Below, piece after piece: positions 10,211-18,108 of a stretch of DNA of 64,000 nucleotides. Below the pieces are notes generated by a model. It did not search any database and was not told the origin of the DNA. It saw only the letters and a program-made list of their open reading frames with translations. The position numbers and the translations under genes were made by a program. Origin of the DNA: Pseudomonadota bacterium (GTDB lineage Bacteria > Pseudomonadota > Gammaproteobacteria > Steroidobacterales > Steroidobacteraceae); assembly GCA_016705325.1 (NCBI GenBank), contig JADIYJ010000027.1, forward strand, positions 248,001 through 312,000, in the 5' to 3' direction. The first letter of the stretch is position 1, and each line of letters begins with the position of its first letter.

Positions 10211-10411
10211 TCAGAAGGCAGCGCCGGAGCGAATGCCGGCCTTGCGCTGGATAAGCGCCAGGGGGCAGAAGCCGGTGAACGCCGACTGCAGCAGGTTGAC
10301 GCCGACGAAGGCGGTCAGCCAGTACCAGTTCGGGCTCACCAAGTGGCCCAGCAGGAGGCTCGCCAGCACCATCGTGCCCGCGAATGCCAGGACGAATCTG
10401 TCGATGCTCAT
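10211..10411 (-). CDS. YgaP-like inner membrane peptide (DUF2892)
   Basis: This 66-residue protein has two hydrophobic helices separated by a short loop. The second ends in the FTGFCPLALIQR motif, characteristic of the transmembrane part of YgaP-type proteins (DUF2892). In YgaP this domain is fused behind a rhodanese; here the rhodanese is the separate gene 19 bp upstream in the same operon. The pair therefore probably acts as a split YgaP, a membrane-anchored sulfurtransferase handling persulfide sulfur or thiocyanate-type products at the inner membrane. The start ATG at 10411 was chosen because the hydrophobic domain begins right after it. Confidence 0.82.
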   Translation of the reverse strand: MSIDRFVLAFAGTMVLASLLLGHLVSPNWYWLTAFVGVNLLQSAFTGFCPLALIQRKAGIRSGAAF

Positions 10412-10430
10412 GGTCAGTGACTCCCGGGTA

Positions 10431-10799
10431 TCAACGACGGCCGTCGTCGACGACGCGGCCGGTCTGGGGATCGACACGAATGATCGGCAGGCCGGCAGCT
10501 TTCCAGGCCTGGATGCCGCCCGCGAGGTGGGTGAGGTGGCCGGATCCCGCTGCCTGCAGTTTGTGGGCAGCCATCAACGACCGCTTGCCCGAACCGCATT
10601 GCAGGACCAGCCTGCGACCCTCGAGCGGAATGGCTTTCGGGTCGAAGGTGGAAAGCGGATAGAGCAGCGCGCCATGGATTCTCTCGACGGCATACTCGTT
10701 AACTTCGCGGACGTCGACCAGCATGATCTCGCCGGCTTCGAGCCAGGCGCGAACCTGTTCCGGCGTGGCGTCGGTGACGTGGCTGTCGTGGTGAGTCAT
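10431..10799 (-). CDS. Single-domain rhodanese sulfurtransferase
   Basis: This 122-residue single rhodanese domain has the CDC25-like active-site loop CGSGKRS, whose Cys would carry the persulfide, preceded by LVDVREVNEYAVERI. The protein has no signal peptide and should be cytoplasmic or bound to the YgaP-like membrane peptide encoded next. It is the second gene of the operon starting with the persulfide dioxygenase-like protein. It probably relays sulfane sulfur between SQR products, glutathione or cysteine persulfide and the dioxygenase. A fused PDO-rhodanese exists in other bacteria, so adjacency is functionally expected. Confidence 0.9.
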   Translation of the reverse strand: MTHHDSHVTDATPEQVRAWLEAGEIMLVDVREVNEYAVERIHGALLYPLSTFDPKAIPLEGRRLVLQCGSGKRSLMAAHKLQAAGSGHLTHLAGGIQAWKAAGLPIIRVDPQTGRVVDDGRR

Positions 10800-10840
10800 T
10801 GGAGCCTTCAGGGTAAGTGGCTGATGCTGGTTGCTCGGCG

Positions 10841-11713
10841 TCAGAGGGGACGGCCGAGGAGGTTGAGCGGCACGCGCAGGTAGCTGACGCCGTCCGCGTC
10901 GGGGGGCGGCAGACGGCCGGCACGGATGTTCACCTGCACGGCGGGGATCAGCAGGTTCGGCACGTCGAGCGTCGCGTCACGCGTGCGGCGCATCTGCACG
11001 AAGGCTTCCTCGGCAACGCCGTCACGTATGTGGACGTTGGCGGCGAGCTGTTCCGCAACGGAACTCTCGCAGCGCGGCTCGCGCCCACCGGGGGAATAGT
11101 CATGGCACACGAACACGCGCGTCGCCGGCGGCAGCCGATGCAGGCGCTGCACCGAGCGATACAGCGCAGCGGCGTCACCGCCGGGAAAATCGCAGCGCGC
11201 GGTGCCGCCGTCCGGCATGAAGATCGTGTCGCCGACGAACACGGCATCGCCGACCAGGTAGGCGACGCTGTCGTTCGTGTGGCCCGGGACCGGGAGCACC
11301 TGGATCTCGAACTGGCCGAGCGACAACCGCTCGTCGTCCGCCAGCAGCCGGTCAAAGTCGCTGCCATCCGCGGCGAAGCCCGCGTCGAGGCCGAAGATGC
11401 GCTTGAACGTGCGCTGCACGTCGAGCACCCCGCGGCCGATGGCGACGCTGCCACCCATTGTCGTGCGCAGGTGCTGGGCAGCGGACAGATGATCCGCGTG
11501 GGCGTGCGTCTCGAGGATCCACAGCACGCTGGCACCGGCAGCGCGGCAGTGTGCGATGACCTGGTCGGCACTCGAGGTGCCCGTCCGGCCCGAACGCCAG
11601 TCGTAATCAAGCACCGGGTCGATCACGGCGGCGGAGCGCGTGCCGGGGTCCATCACGACGTAGGTCCAGGACCCCGTGGGCTGATGGTGGAACGCGTTGA
11701 CTACTGGTTGCAT
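10841..11713 (-). CDS. Persulfide dioxygenase-like MBL-fold hydrolase (Blh/ETHE1-related)
   Basis: This 290-residue metallo-beta-lactamase-fold protein has the metal-binding motif ETHAHADH (about residues 68-75), the downstream PVPGHTNDS histidine and the VGDTIFMPD aspartate. These features match the Blh/persulfide-dioxygenase group regulated by BigR, which oxidises glutathione persulfide to sulfite with Fe(II). It is the first gene of the operon running down to the tolC-like gene and is transcribed divergently from a BigR/SqrR-type ArsR gene. The ATTAG-N6-CTAAA palindrome (11745-11760) lies just upstream of the start. Distinguishing a true dioxygenase from a glyoxalase-II-like hydrolase needs assay, but the genomic context strongly favours persulfide chemistry. 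Confidence 0.87.
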   Translation of the reverse strand: MQPVVNAFHHQPTGSWTYVVMDPGTRSAAVIDPVLDYDWRSGRTGTSSADQVIAHCRAAGASVLWILETHAHADHLSAAQHLRTTMGGSVAIGRGVLDVQRTFKRIFGLDAGFAADGSDFDRLLADDERLSLGQFEIQVLPVPGHTNDSVAYLVGDAVFVGDTIFMPDGGTARCDFPGGDAAALYRSVQRLHRLPPATRVFVCHDYSPGGREPRCESSVAEQLAANVHIRDGVAEEAFVQMRRTRDATLDVPNLLIPAVQVNIRAGRLPPPDADGVSYLRVPLNLLGRPL

Positions 11714-11744
11714 GGAGTGACTGTCCTCGGGTGGTCGGCAGAAT

Positions 11745-11760
11745 ATTAGGGATTGCTAAA
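11745..11760. promoter_or_regulatory. Candidate sulfur-regulon operator ATTAG-N6-CTAAA in divergent promoter
   Basis: This palindrome reads ATTAG, six bases, CTAAA. A further ATTAG half-site overlaps its end at 11760-11764. It sits in the AT-rich gap between the persulfide dioxygenase-like gene and the ArsR sensor gene, where an autoregulating ArsR repressor is expected to bind. The same ATTAG-N6-CTAAT layout recurs upstream of at least five other sulfur or hydrogenase units in this window. Binding by the ArsR protein is inferred. Confidence 0.65.
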
Positions 11761-11811
11761 TTAGTCAATATTGATTTACGATGCGACCACTGGACCGGAG
11801 AGCCCCGCCGC

Positions 11812-12207
11812 ATGCCACGCGCTGCCCGACGACGTACCGCAGGACCGCAGATGCCGGACTCGACACGGATCGAGGAGATGCACGCGCACGCCGGCGACGC
11901 TGCCCACCTGCTGAAAGCGCTCGGCAATGAACAGCGATTGCTCATTCTCTGTCATCTTCTTGCCAGGCCCCTCTCGGTGGGCGAGCTGAACGAACGGCTC
12001 GAACTCAGCCAGTCGGCCCTCTCGCAACACCTCGCCCTGCTGCGCGAGGGCGGGCTGGTGGATACGCGGCGCGAAGCGCAATCCATCTTTTACTCGCTGC
12101 CGCCGGGTCCAGTCACCCGCATCATGGCGTTGCTGCAGGACATCTATTGCAGCGTCCCGCCGGCATCGGAACAACGCAAACCGGCGCCCCGCGCGCCCTG
12201 CCAGTGA
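11812..12207 (+). CDS. ArsR-family persulfide sensor, BigR/SqrR-like
   Basis: This winged-helix ArsR-family repressor (131 residues from ATG 11812, or 118 from ATG 11851) has the recognition helix LSQSALSQHLALLR. Two cysteines at positions 47 (LILCHL) and 113 (DIYCS) are 66 residues apart. BigR and SqrR carry their redox pair with this spacing, forming a tetrasulfide or disulfide on exposure to persulfide and leaving DNA. It is divergent from the persulfide dioxygenase/SQR operon, with a palindrome between them, so it most likely represses that operon and itself. An open GTG start at 11731 was rejected because it would cover the promoter. A paralogue lies at 35938. Confidence 0.9.
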   Translation: MPRAARRRTAGPQMPDSTRIEEMHAHAGDAAHLLKALGNEQRLLILCHLLARPLSVGELNERLELSQSALSQHLALLREGGLVDTRREAQSIFYSLPPGPVTRIMALLQDIYCSVPPASEQRKPAPRAPCQ

Positions 12208-12247
12208 TGGCTGCCGCGCAGCCATCTGCTGGCCCGGGCGGCTGACG

Positions 12248-13009
12248 TTGCTCGCCGCGCTTTTCGGGGCCCTGGCGATCGGCCTGAGTCTCGGCCTGCT
12301 CGGGTCGGGCGGGTCGATCCTGACGGTGCCTGTGCTGCACTACCTGCTGCAGCAGCCGGAGCAGGTGGCCATCGGAGGCTCGCTGCTGGTGGTCGGCCTG
12401 ATCGCTGCCGCAGCCTGCGTCCCTTACGCGATGGCGCGCCAGGTGGACTGGCGCAACGTGCTGTGGTTCGGCCTGCCCGGAATGCTCGGTGCATGGCTGG
12501 GCGCGTCACTGGCGCGCTGGGTGCCGGGTACGGCGCAACTCGCACTGTTCGCGTTCGTCATGCTCGCAGCCGCGTGGCGCATGCTGCGGAGCGCACCAGT
12601 CGCTGCCGGCGACTCCCGACCGAACCTCGTCGCCATCATCGCGGGTGGCGCGGCCGTTGGAGCGCTGAGCGGCCTGGTGGGAGTGGGCGGCGGATTCCTG
12701 ATCGTGCCTGCGCTGGTGCTGCTGGCCGGCGTGCCCATGTCGAGCGCGGTCGGCACCAGCCTCGCCGTCATCGCCTTGAATTCGTTCACCGGCTTCGGCA
12801 AGTACCAGCAGGTGCTGGAAGACAAAGGGCTCGCGCTCGACTGGCACGTGCTGTTGCTGGTCGCAGCCATCGGGGTGGTCGGCAGCTTCGCGGGCAACCG
12901 CCTCGGCCGGCGGCTGCCTCAATCCACCTTGCGCAGGTCGTTTGGAATCTTTCTCGTCGTGATGGGACTCTTCGTTGCAATAGATGCCGGGCCCAGGCTG
13001 CTGCATTGA
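12248..13009 (+). CDS. TauE/SafE-family sulfite/organosulfonate exporter
   Basis: This 253-residue inner-membrane protein has about eight hydrophobic segments arranged as two halves. Each half bears the TauE/SafE signature: GLLGSGGSILTVP near residue 17 and GLVGVGGGFLIVP near residue 145. The family exports sulfite, sulfoacetate or related anions, or carries sulfite during sulfur oxidation. It follows the ArsR sensor on the same strand and starts with TTG at 12248. A role in exporting sulfite produced by the persulfide dioxygenase is plausible, and SorAB is encoded directly downstream. Confidence 0.88.
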   Translation: MLAALFGALAIGLSLGLLGSGGSILTVPVLHYLLQQPEQVAIGGSLLVVGLIAAAACVPYAMARQVDWRNVLWFGLPGMLGAWLGASLARWVPGTAQLALFAFVMLAAAWRMLRSAPVAAGDSRPNLVAIIAGGAAVGALSGLVGVGGGFLIVPALVLLAGVPMSSAVGTSLAVIALNSFTGFGKYQQVLEDKGLALDWHVLLLVAAIGVVGSFAGNRLGRRLPQSTLRRSFGIFLVVMGLFVAIDAGPRLLH

Positions 13010-13050
13010 ACCCGAACGCGCTCTTGCAGGAAGCCCTGCATTGGCATCAA

Positions 13051-13066
13051 ATTAGATGCAGCTGAT
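13051..13066. promoter_or_regulatory. Candidate operator ATTAG-N6-CTGAT upstream of sorA
   Basis: A copy of the recurrent palindrome (ATTAG, six bases, CTGAT) lies 22 bp before the sorA start codon, in the short gap after the TauE gene. One base differs from the perfect dyad. Its position near the probable ribosome binding region suggests repression by promoter occlusion. It places sulfite oxidation under the same putative ArsR control as the persulfide operon. Confidence 0.5.
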
Positions 13067-13088
13067 ATGCGGCGCAAACGGGGGCAAC

Positions 13089-14292
13089 ATGGACAGGCGA
13101 AAATTCATCCTCGGATCCACGAGTGCGCTGACAGGCAGCCTGTGGTTGCCGGGAATCGTCGGCAGTGCGGCAGCTCAGGACTTGCCGGCTGGCGCCGTTG
13201 CCTCCGGCATCCTGGACGCGTTGCCAGGCAAGCGGCCGCTGATCAAGCGCAGCTTCCGGCCGCCGAATTACGAAACGCCCGTCAGTTATTTTCGCGAGGC
13301 ATTCACTCCGAACGATGCCTTCTACGTGCGCTGGCACACCGGGGTACCGGACGTCGCACTGGCGGACTGGCGCCTGCGTATTGCCGGACCGGGCGTGAAG
13401 TCGGAGCGTGAGTTCACTTACGACTCGCTGCGGCGCAAGTTCAAGACCGTCGAGGTCGCTGCCGTCAACCAGTGCTCGGGCAACCGGCGCGGGCTCTTCA
13501 ATCCGCACGTTGCCGGGGTGCAGTGGGGATTCGGGGCCATGGGCAACGCCGTATGGAGCGGTGTGCGGCTGAAGGACGTCCTCGAGGATGCCGGGCTCAC
13601 CGCCAGTGCGCTGGAGGTCGTGGGCGATGGCGCGGACGCACCGACACTCACCGGGCCCGGACTTCGTCAAGAGCCTGCCCATGTGGAAGGCGCTCGATCC
13701 GGACACGCTGATCGCCTTCGAGATGAATGGCGAGCCGCTGCCGGGGTGGAACGGCGCGCCGGCGCGACTGGTCGCCCCGGGCTGGACCGCGACCTACTGG
13801 ATCAAGGCCCTCGCGGAGCTGAGCGTGACTGACAAGCCGTTCGACGGCTTCTGGATGAAGACCGCCTATCGCGTGCCGAAAGGCATGTTCGGCGCCAGCG
13901 GCTTCGAGTCGCAGGACACCGAGCAGAACTCGCCCATCACCGCGATCAAGGTGAATTCACTGGTGGTCGATCCCGCGCCGGGCGCCGTGCTCGAGCGCGG
14001 CAAGCGCGTCGAAGTGCTTGGCATTGCCTGGGACGGTGGCTCGGGCATCCGCAATGTCGAGGTTTCGCTGGACGGCGGCAGGACGTGGCGCGACGCGAAA
14101 CTGCAGCGCGATCTCGGCCGCTACTCGTGGCGGCAGTGGCGCCATGCGATCAAGCCCGAACAAGCGGGTGCGATGACCGTGATGGCCCGCGCTCACGCGC
14201 GCGACGGGTCGACCCAGTCAGAGACGCTCGTGCACAACCCGGCGGGCTATCACCACAACGTGGTGCAGAAGGCGGACTACCATGTTGCATAA
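13089..14292 (+). CDS. sorA: Sulfite dehydrogenase molybdenum subunit SorA/SoxC-like, frameshifted near 13660
   Basis: This periplasmic sulfite-oxidase-family molybdoenzyme oxidises sulfite to sulfate. The start ATG at 13089 gives a twin-arginine leader with RRKFI. The molybdopterin-domain cysteine lies in AVNQCSGNRRG. The C-terminal Mo-Co dimerisation domain includes NVEVSLDGGRTW. The first 190 or so residues and the rest are in different frames; the break is near 13655-13665, between GDGADAPTLT and GPDFVKSLP. Total length, about 401 codons, is normal. It overlaps the downstream cytochrome c gene by 11 bp. The indel is most likely a sequence error because both sides are fully conserved. Confidence 0.9.
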
Positions 14293-14599
14293 GGGTGTCG
14301 TGCGCAGCGTGATCCTGTCGGCAATGCTGGCTGCGTCGATCGCAACCGCGGCGGCGGACGAAACCAGTCTCCATCTGACCGAAGGCCCGGGCCTCACGCA
14401 GGTGCAGGCAAGCTGTTCCATGTGCCACAGCCTCGACTACATCCTCATGAACTCGCCTTTCCAGGACAAGGCGGCCTGGGAGAAGACCGTCAACAAGATG
14501 GTCAAGGTCATGGGCGCGCCACTGACGGCGGACGACATCACCGTCGTCGTGGCTTATCTCGACGCCCACTACGGCAAAGGCGCACCAGCGGCGCCTTGA
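14282..14599 (+). CDS. sorB: Cytochrome c subunit of sulfite dehydrogenase (SorB-like)
   Basis: This 105-residue periplasmic monohaem cytochrome c has a signal peptide (cleavage near ATAAA/DET) and one haem-binding motif CSMCH at residues 45-49. A Met in the C-terminal half could be the axial ligand. It overlaps the sorA stop and is therefore the expected electron acceptor subunit of the SorAB sulfite dehydrogenase, passing electrons to a cytochrome oxidase. Length matches SorB proteins. Confidence 0.9.
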   Translation: MLHKGVVRSVILSAMLAASIATAAADETSLHLTEGPGLTQVQASCSMCHSLDYILMNSPFQDKAAWEKTVNKMVKVMGAPLTADDITVVVAYLDAHYGKGAPAAP

Positions 14600-14617
14600 C
14601 CGCACCCTGGCATTCGC

Positions 14618-15670
14618 TCAGTACAGGACCGAGATCAGCGTAAAGCTGACGATGCCCACCAGCAGGGCCGAGAACAGCCCCACCGCCAGCGGCTTGAGGC
14701 CGATGGCGCGCAGGCCCTTGATACTGGTGCCGAGACCCACTGCCGCCATGGCGATGGCGAGGCAGTAGGTCGCCACCTGCTTGACGAACCCGACGACCGC
14801 CTTCCACTGCGCGGGCTCGAGCACGCCGAAAGCGCGCTCGCCCATGTCACCGACCGTGCGCAGGACGCTCATGGCGGCGAAACCCACGATGAACAGCGGG
14901 ACCATCGTGTACCACCTGGGCGCGGCGCCACCCTCGCTCGAGCGGCGATGGTAGAGCACCGCCATGATTGGTATCACGACCAGCATGCTCAGGTTGCGCA
15001 CCAGCTTGGTGACCGTGGCGACGTCGAGCGCCTGCGGATCTTTGAAATACTCCTGGTAGACGAGTCCGGCTCCGGCCACCTGTGCCGTCTCGTGCACTGC
15101 AGTGCCGAGGAACATGCCGGAGCGGAACGCATCACCGTCGAACAGCCAGTGCGCCGCGAACGGATACGCCAGCATGGCGACCACGCCGAACAGCGTGATG
15201 CACGCCACCGCGTAGGCGGTCTCGTCGTCTTTCGCACCGATCGTGGGAGACATCGCGACGATCGCGGTGGCGCCGCAGATGCTGGTGCCCACGCCGATCA
15301 GCGTACCGAGCCGGTCGGTGAGGCCGACGCGGCGGCTGACGTAAGTGACGATCGCGATCGCGGCGACAATGGTGCCGATGATGACGGGCAGGGCCTTCAG
15401 GCCGATGGCTCCGGCCTCCACGATCGACAGCCGGATGCCGAGCAGCACGATGCCGAGGCGCAGGATTCGCACCACGGAAAACCTGATGCCTGGCCGCAGG
15501 ACCTCGGGCAGCTTGAACAGGTTGTTGACGAGGATGCCGAGCAGGATCGCCATCATGATGCCGCTGATGGCGCCTTTCTGCAGGCCGAGCGCCGGGGCGA
15601 TCACGCCCGCGAGGTACTCGCCGGTCAGTGCAAGGAACAGGGCGAGGAGGAATCCCGAGATGGCCTTCAT
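14618..15670 (-). CDS. YeiH-family putative sulfate/anion exporter
   Basis: This 350-residue protein has about ten hydrophobic segments and the conserved motifs GVGTSICGATAIVA (about residue 127) and GTAVHETAQVAGAG of the YeiH/UPF0324 family. Its members occur with CysB-controlled and sulfonate genes and are proposed sulfate exporters. The gene is convergent with sorAB, ending 18 bp after the sorB stop. Export of the sulfate made by SorAB, or of sulfite, would be a sensible role, but the transport substrate is not proven for the family. Confidence 0.85.
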   Translation of the reverse strand: MKAISGFLLALFLALTGEYLAGVIAPALGLQKGAISGIMMAILLGILVNNLFKLPEVLRPGIRFSVVRILRLGIVLLGIRLSIVEAGAIGLKALPVIIGTIVAAIAIVTYVSRRVGLTDRLGTLIGVGTSICGATAIVAMSPTIGAKDDETAYAVACITLFGVVAMLAYPFAAHWLFDGDAFRSGMFLGTAVHETAQVAGAGLVYQEYFKDPQALDVATVTKLVRNLSMLVVIPIMAVLYHRRSSEGGAAPRWYTMVPLFIVGFAAMSVLRTVGDMGERAFGVLEPAQWKAVVGFVKQVATYCLAIAMAAVGLGTSIKGLRAIGLKPLAVGLFSALLVGIVSFTLISVLY

Positions 15671-15735
15671 GGTGTCGAGTCTCGTCTTGTCGACACGGGC
15701 GGCACGCGGATGCGCGCCGCCCGACAGTCACGGCT

Positions 15736-17112
15736 TCACCGCTTCCAGCTGTAGCTCACCTCGAGCTCGAACTGGTGCATGCTGAACTCGACCGTCTGCG
15801 TCGGATCGAAGTTGCTCGGCCCCTTGAGCGTCTGCTCAGGCGCGTACATGAACGACAGGTTCCATTCGTTGCCGCTGGCCTGCTTCTTGGTGAAGCCGAC
15901 GCTGAAATGGTCCTCCATCACCGCCGGCGCGAGGATGTTGAACGTCATCTGGTCCTTCGGGATGGGCTGGTCGGTGAAGCTGTAGCCGCCGCGCAGGGTC
16001 CAGGTATCGTCGAGCTGGTAGGACGCGCCGAACTTGTAGACCGTCATGTCGTCCCAGCCGAAGCCGCCGCCGCGGTTGCCGCCGAGGCAGCCTTCGAAAT
16101 CCGTGCCGCCAAAGCCGGCCGTCGGGCAACTGAACAGATTCTGCACCGGGTTGCCGACCGAGCCGACATCGCTGTACCAGATCTCCTGCCAGTCGAACAT
16201 CAGAGCGAGGCGGTCGTGCGGCTTGACGGCGATACCCACCGTCGCCGTGGCGGGCATGTCGAATCCGCCCCGCTCCGCGAACAGGTCCGCATAGTCGCCG
16301 AACTCGTCCATCGACATCTTCGTCGTGTAGGCGGCGGCGAAGCTGAGCACTTCGTTCGGGTTCCACTGCAAGCCTACGGATCCGCCGTACCCATACGACA
16401 TGTCGTGCCCATTGCCGGACAGGTTCCGCGGCATGACCGTGCCGCCACTGCGGGCAAAGGTCTCGGTGTAGGGCGCGAACATGCTGACGCCGCGGGCCTC
16501 GAAACGCTGCATTGCAATGATCGCGGATGCACCGAGCGAGAGCTGGTCGTTGAACTTGCGCGCGTACGTGAGGTTGAGGAACGCCTGCATCAGATCAACG
16601 CCGGCCGTGCCGCCACCGTAGGTTCCGTCGAATGTCATCACCGGCGCCGGGCCCGGACCGTCCGGATCGAAGCTGGCCGTACCACCTACCCATTTCGTGT
16701 TCATGCCGCCGCGCGCATAGAAGGCGGCGGCCAGGTAGTCCACGTCGCTCAGGGCCCGGTTCATGCCGACGAAGGGAATCGGGAAGAACTCGTTTTCGCT
16801 GTCGATCCTGTTCGGGCCGATGGTGAACGCGCCGCCGTTGCCGTTGGCCAGGCTGGGCGACGTCTCGTAGTCACGCATCGGGCTGAAGATGCCGAGGCCG
16901 GCGTCGATGCTGTCCGGCACGAATGCAATGTTGGCCGGGTTGGTCGCGAGCGACATCACTTCCTGCGGATTGGCGCTGCCCGCGCCCGCCTGCGCCTTGC
17001 TCTTGGTGCCCGTGCCGGTCGTGTAGTAGCCGTTGGTCGCGGACGCACTGCCCGCGGCGAGTGTCAGCGCGACGATCAGCCCGACGAGATTTCGGCCTTG
17101 CAGCTTGCTCAT
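15736..17112 (-). CDS. FadL/TodX-family outer membrane transport porin
   Basis: This 458-residue protein has a signal peptide (cleavage near SASA/TNGYY). The N-terminal plug-domain sequence NGYYTTGTGTKSKAQAGAG follows, with NPQEVMSLATNPA typical of FadL/OmpP1 proteins, and then about fourteen beta-strands ending in an aromatic-rich strand SYSWKR. FadL channels pass hydrophobic molecules by lateral diffusion. Fatty-acid genes are absent here, while sulfite, TusA/DsrE and sHdr genes surround it, and an ATTAG-N6-CTAAA palindrome lies 42 bp upstream of the start. Uptake of hydrophobic zero-valent sulfur is an attractive but unproven role. Confidence 0.87.
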   Translation of the reverse strand: MSKLQGRNLVGLIVALTLAAGSASATNGYYTTGTGTKSKAQAGAGSANPQEVMSLATNPANIAFVPDSIDAGLGIFSPMRDYETSPSLANGNGGAFTIGPNRIDSENEFFPIPFVGMNRALSDVDYLAAAFYARGGMNTKWVGGTASFDPDGPGPAPVMTFDGTYGGGTAGVDLMQAFLNLTYARKFNDQLSLGASAIIAMQRFEARGVSMFAPYTETFARSGGTVMPRNLSGNGHDMSYGYGGSVGLQWNPNEVLSFAAAYTTKMSMDEFGDYADLFAERGGFDMPATATVGIAVKPHDRLALMFDWQEIWYSDVGSVGNPVQNLFSCPTAGFGGTDFEGCLGGNRGGGFGWDDMTVYKFGASYQLDDTWTLRGGYSFTDQPIPKDQMTFNILAPAVMEDHFSVGFTKKQASGNEWNLSFMYAPEQTLKGPSNFDPTQTVEFSMHQFELEVSYSWKR

Positions 17113-17153
17113 GAGGTCCCCCCTGACCGTCCCTGCGGTCGCGTGTGAGATAA

Positions 17154-17169
17154 ATTAGACAACGCTAAA
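17154..17169. promoter_or_regulatory. Candidate operator ATTAG-N6-CTAAA upstream of FadL porin
   Basis: A copy of the ATTAG-N6-CTAAA palindrome lies in the gap between the FadL-type gene and the tusA stop, both on the minus strand. It therefore belongs to the porin promoter. The flanking bases extend the dyad (AAATTAG ... CTAAATT). Confidence 0.6.
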
Positions 17170-17264
17170 TTCTCGGCGCGGGCGACGTCCCGTCGCAACT
17201 CGGACTTTCCGTTACTGCAGTGCTTGATCCTGGAACCGTTGCCTGGGAACAACGAATGCCGGCT

Positions 17265-17492
17265 TCAGGCTTTGCGCTTCAGGACAAAGCGGTAGACGTT
17301 GCCGTCAACGGATTGCTCGACGAGTTCGTGGCCCGTCGTGCGGCTGAAAGCCGCAAAGTCCTTCACCGCGCCGGGATCGGTCGCCAGCACCTCGAGGGTG
17401 GCGCCGGCAGGCAGCGCGGTGAGCGCCTTCTTGGCCTTGAGGATCGGCAGCGGGCAGTTCAGCCCTTTCGCGTCCAGTGTCTGGTCAGCCAT
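17265..17492 (-). CDS. tusA: TusA sulfur carrier protein
   Basis: This 75-residue SirA/TusA-fold protein has the signature LNCPLPILKAKKAL, whose Cys13 carries the persulfide. It has no signal peptide and is cytoplasmic. It lies 31 bp downstream of dsrE2 on the same strand. TusA and DsrE proteins hand sulfur to the sHdr machinery in lipoate-dependent sulfur oxidisers, and the shdr genes lie 6 kb away. The ATG at 17492 was chosen because the conserved domain starts at residue 2. Confidence 0.93.
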   Translation of the reverse strand: MADQTLDAKGLNCPLPILKAKKALTALPAGATLEVLATDPGAVKDFAAFSRTTGHELVEQSVDGNVYRFVLKRKA

Positions 17493-17523
17493 GGTGCAGT
17501 TCGGCTCCGTGGTCGTGGGTCGA

Positions 17524-18018
17524 TCAGATGAACAGGTTGATCTCGGACTGGGTGGCGACCTCGATGTAGGTCGCGGCGCCGCCAAGTTCGATGCCGGGAA
17601 TCATGTCGTCGAGCGTGTACTCGAACAGGTCCATCGTCATCTGGCAGGCGATCATGCGCACCTCGGATTCGAGCGCGAGCGCCCGCAGCTCGGGGATCGA
17701 GGCGACCCCCTTCTTTTTCATCATGTTCTGCATCATCACGGTAGCCCCGGCGTCGACCCCCGGGATCATCGAGGCGAAGTTGGGCATGCCCATGTGCCCG
17801 CCCATCATCGGCATCTTCATCGCCGGGTTACCAAGCGGCGTCATCTTCAGGTCGAGGTCCTTGAGCAGCAGGGACAGGCCGTAGAACGTGAAGAAGAGCG
17901 TCACGTTGAGCCCCATCGCTGCCGCCGTCGTCGACAGGATGAACGGCGGGTACGCCCAGTCGAGCGAACCCTTGGTGACGATGATGGACATGCTCTTGGA
18001 GCCAGACGAATCGGTCAT
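17524..18018 (-). CDS. dsrE2: DsrE2-type sulfur transfer protein
   Basis: This 164-residue DsrE/DsrF-like protein of the DsrE2 group has a hydrophobic N-terminal half (YPPFILSTTAAAM and the following FFTFYGL segment), a Met-rich insertion around residues 60-100 and a conserved Cys125 in MIACQMTMD. DsrE2 proteins are membrane-associated and occur with TusA and rhodanese in sulfur oxidisers, where they pass persulfide sulfur toward sHdr or rDsr. It precedes tusA in a two-gene operon, divergent from the lipoate-assembly operon. The ATG at 18018 has a GGGGA element upstream. Confidence 0.88.
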   Translation of the reverse strand: MTDSSGSKSMSIIVTKGSLDWAYPPFILSTTAAAMGLNVTLFFTFYGLSLLLKDLDLKMTPLGNPAMKMPMMGGHMGMPNFASMIPGVDAGATVMMQNMMKKKGVASIPELRALALESEVRMIACQMTMDLFEYTLDDMIPGIELGGAATYIEVATQSEINLFI

Positions 18019-18076
18019 GGACGAGTCCCCGCAGGATGTTCGTTGGAACTCCGGGCAAACTAACAGAGACCTCTTT

Positions 18077-18092
18077 ATTAGCAAAGTCGAAT
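18077..18092. promoter_or_regulatory. Candidate degenerate operator ATTAG-N6-CGAAT in the dsrE2 / lip operon divergent promoter
   Basis: One half matches ATTAG exactly; the other half is CGAAT. The site sits in the 90-bp AT-rich gap between the divergent dsrE2-tusA and HDAC-lipS1-lipS2-lpl operons, so one site could control both. It is weaker than the other copies and is called mainly by position. Confidence 0.4.
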
Positions 18093-18108
18093 AACTTAAC
18101 CTCGAAGC

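Noticed and set aside
11731..11811. Upstream GTG extension of the ArsR gene
   Set aside because: It would put coding sequence over the promoter/operator region, and the extra residues are not ArsR-like.
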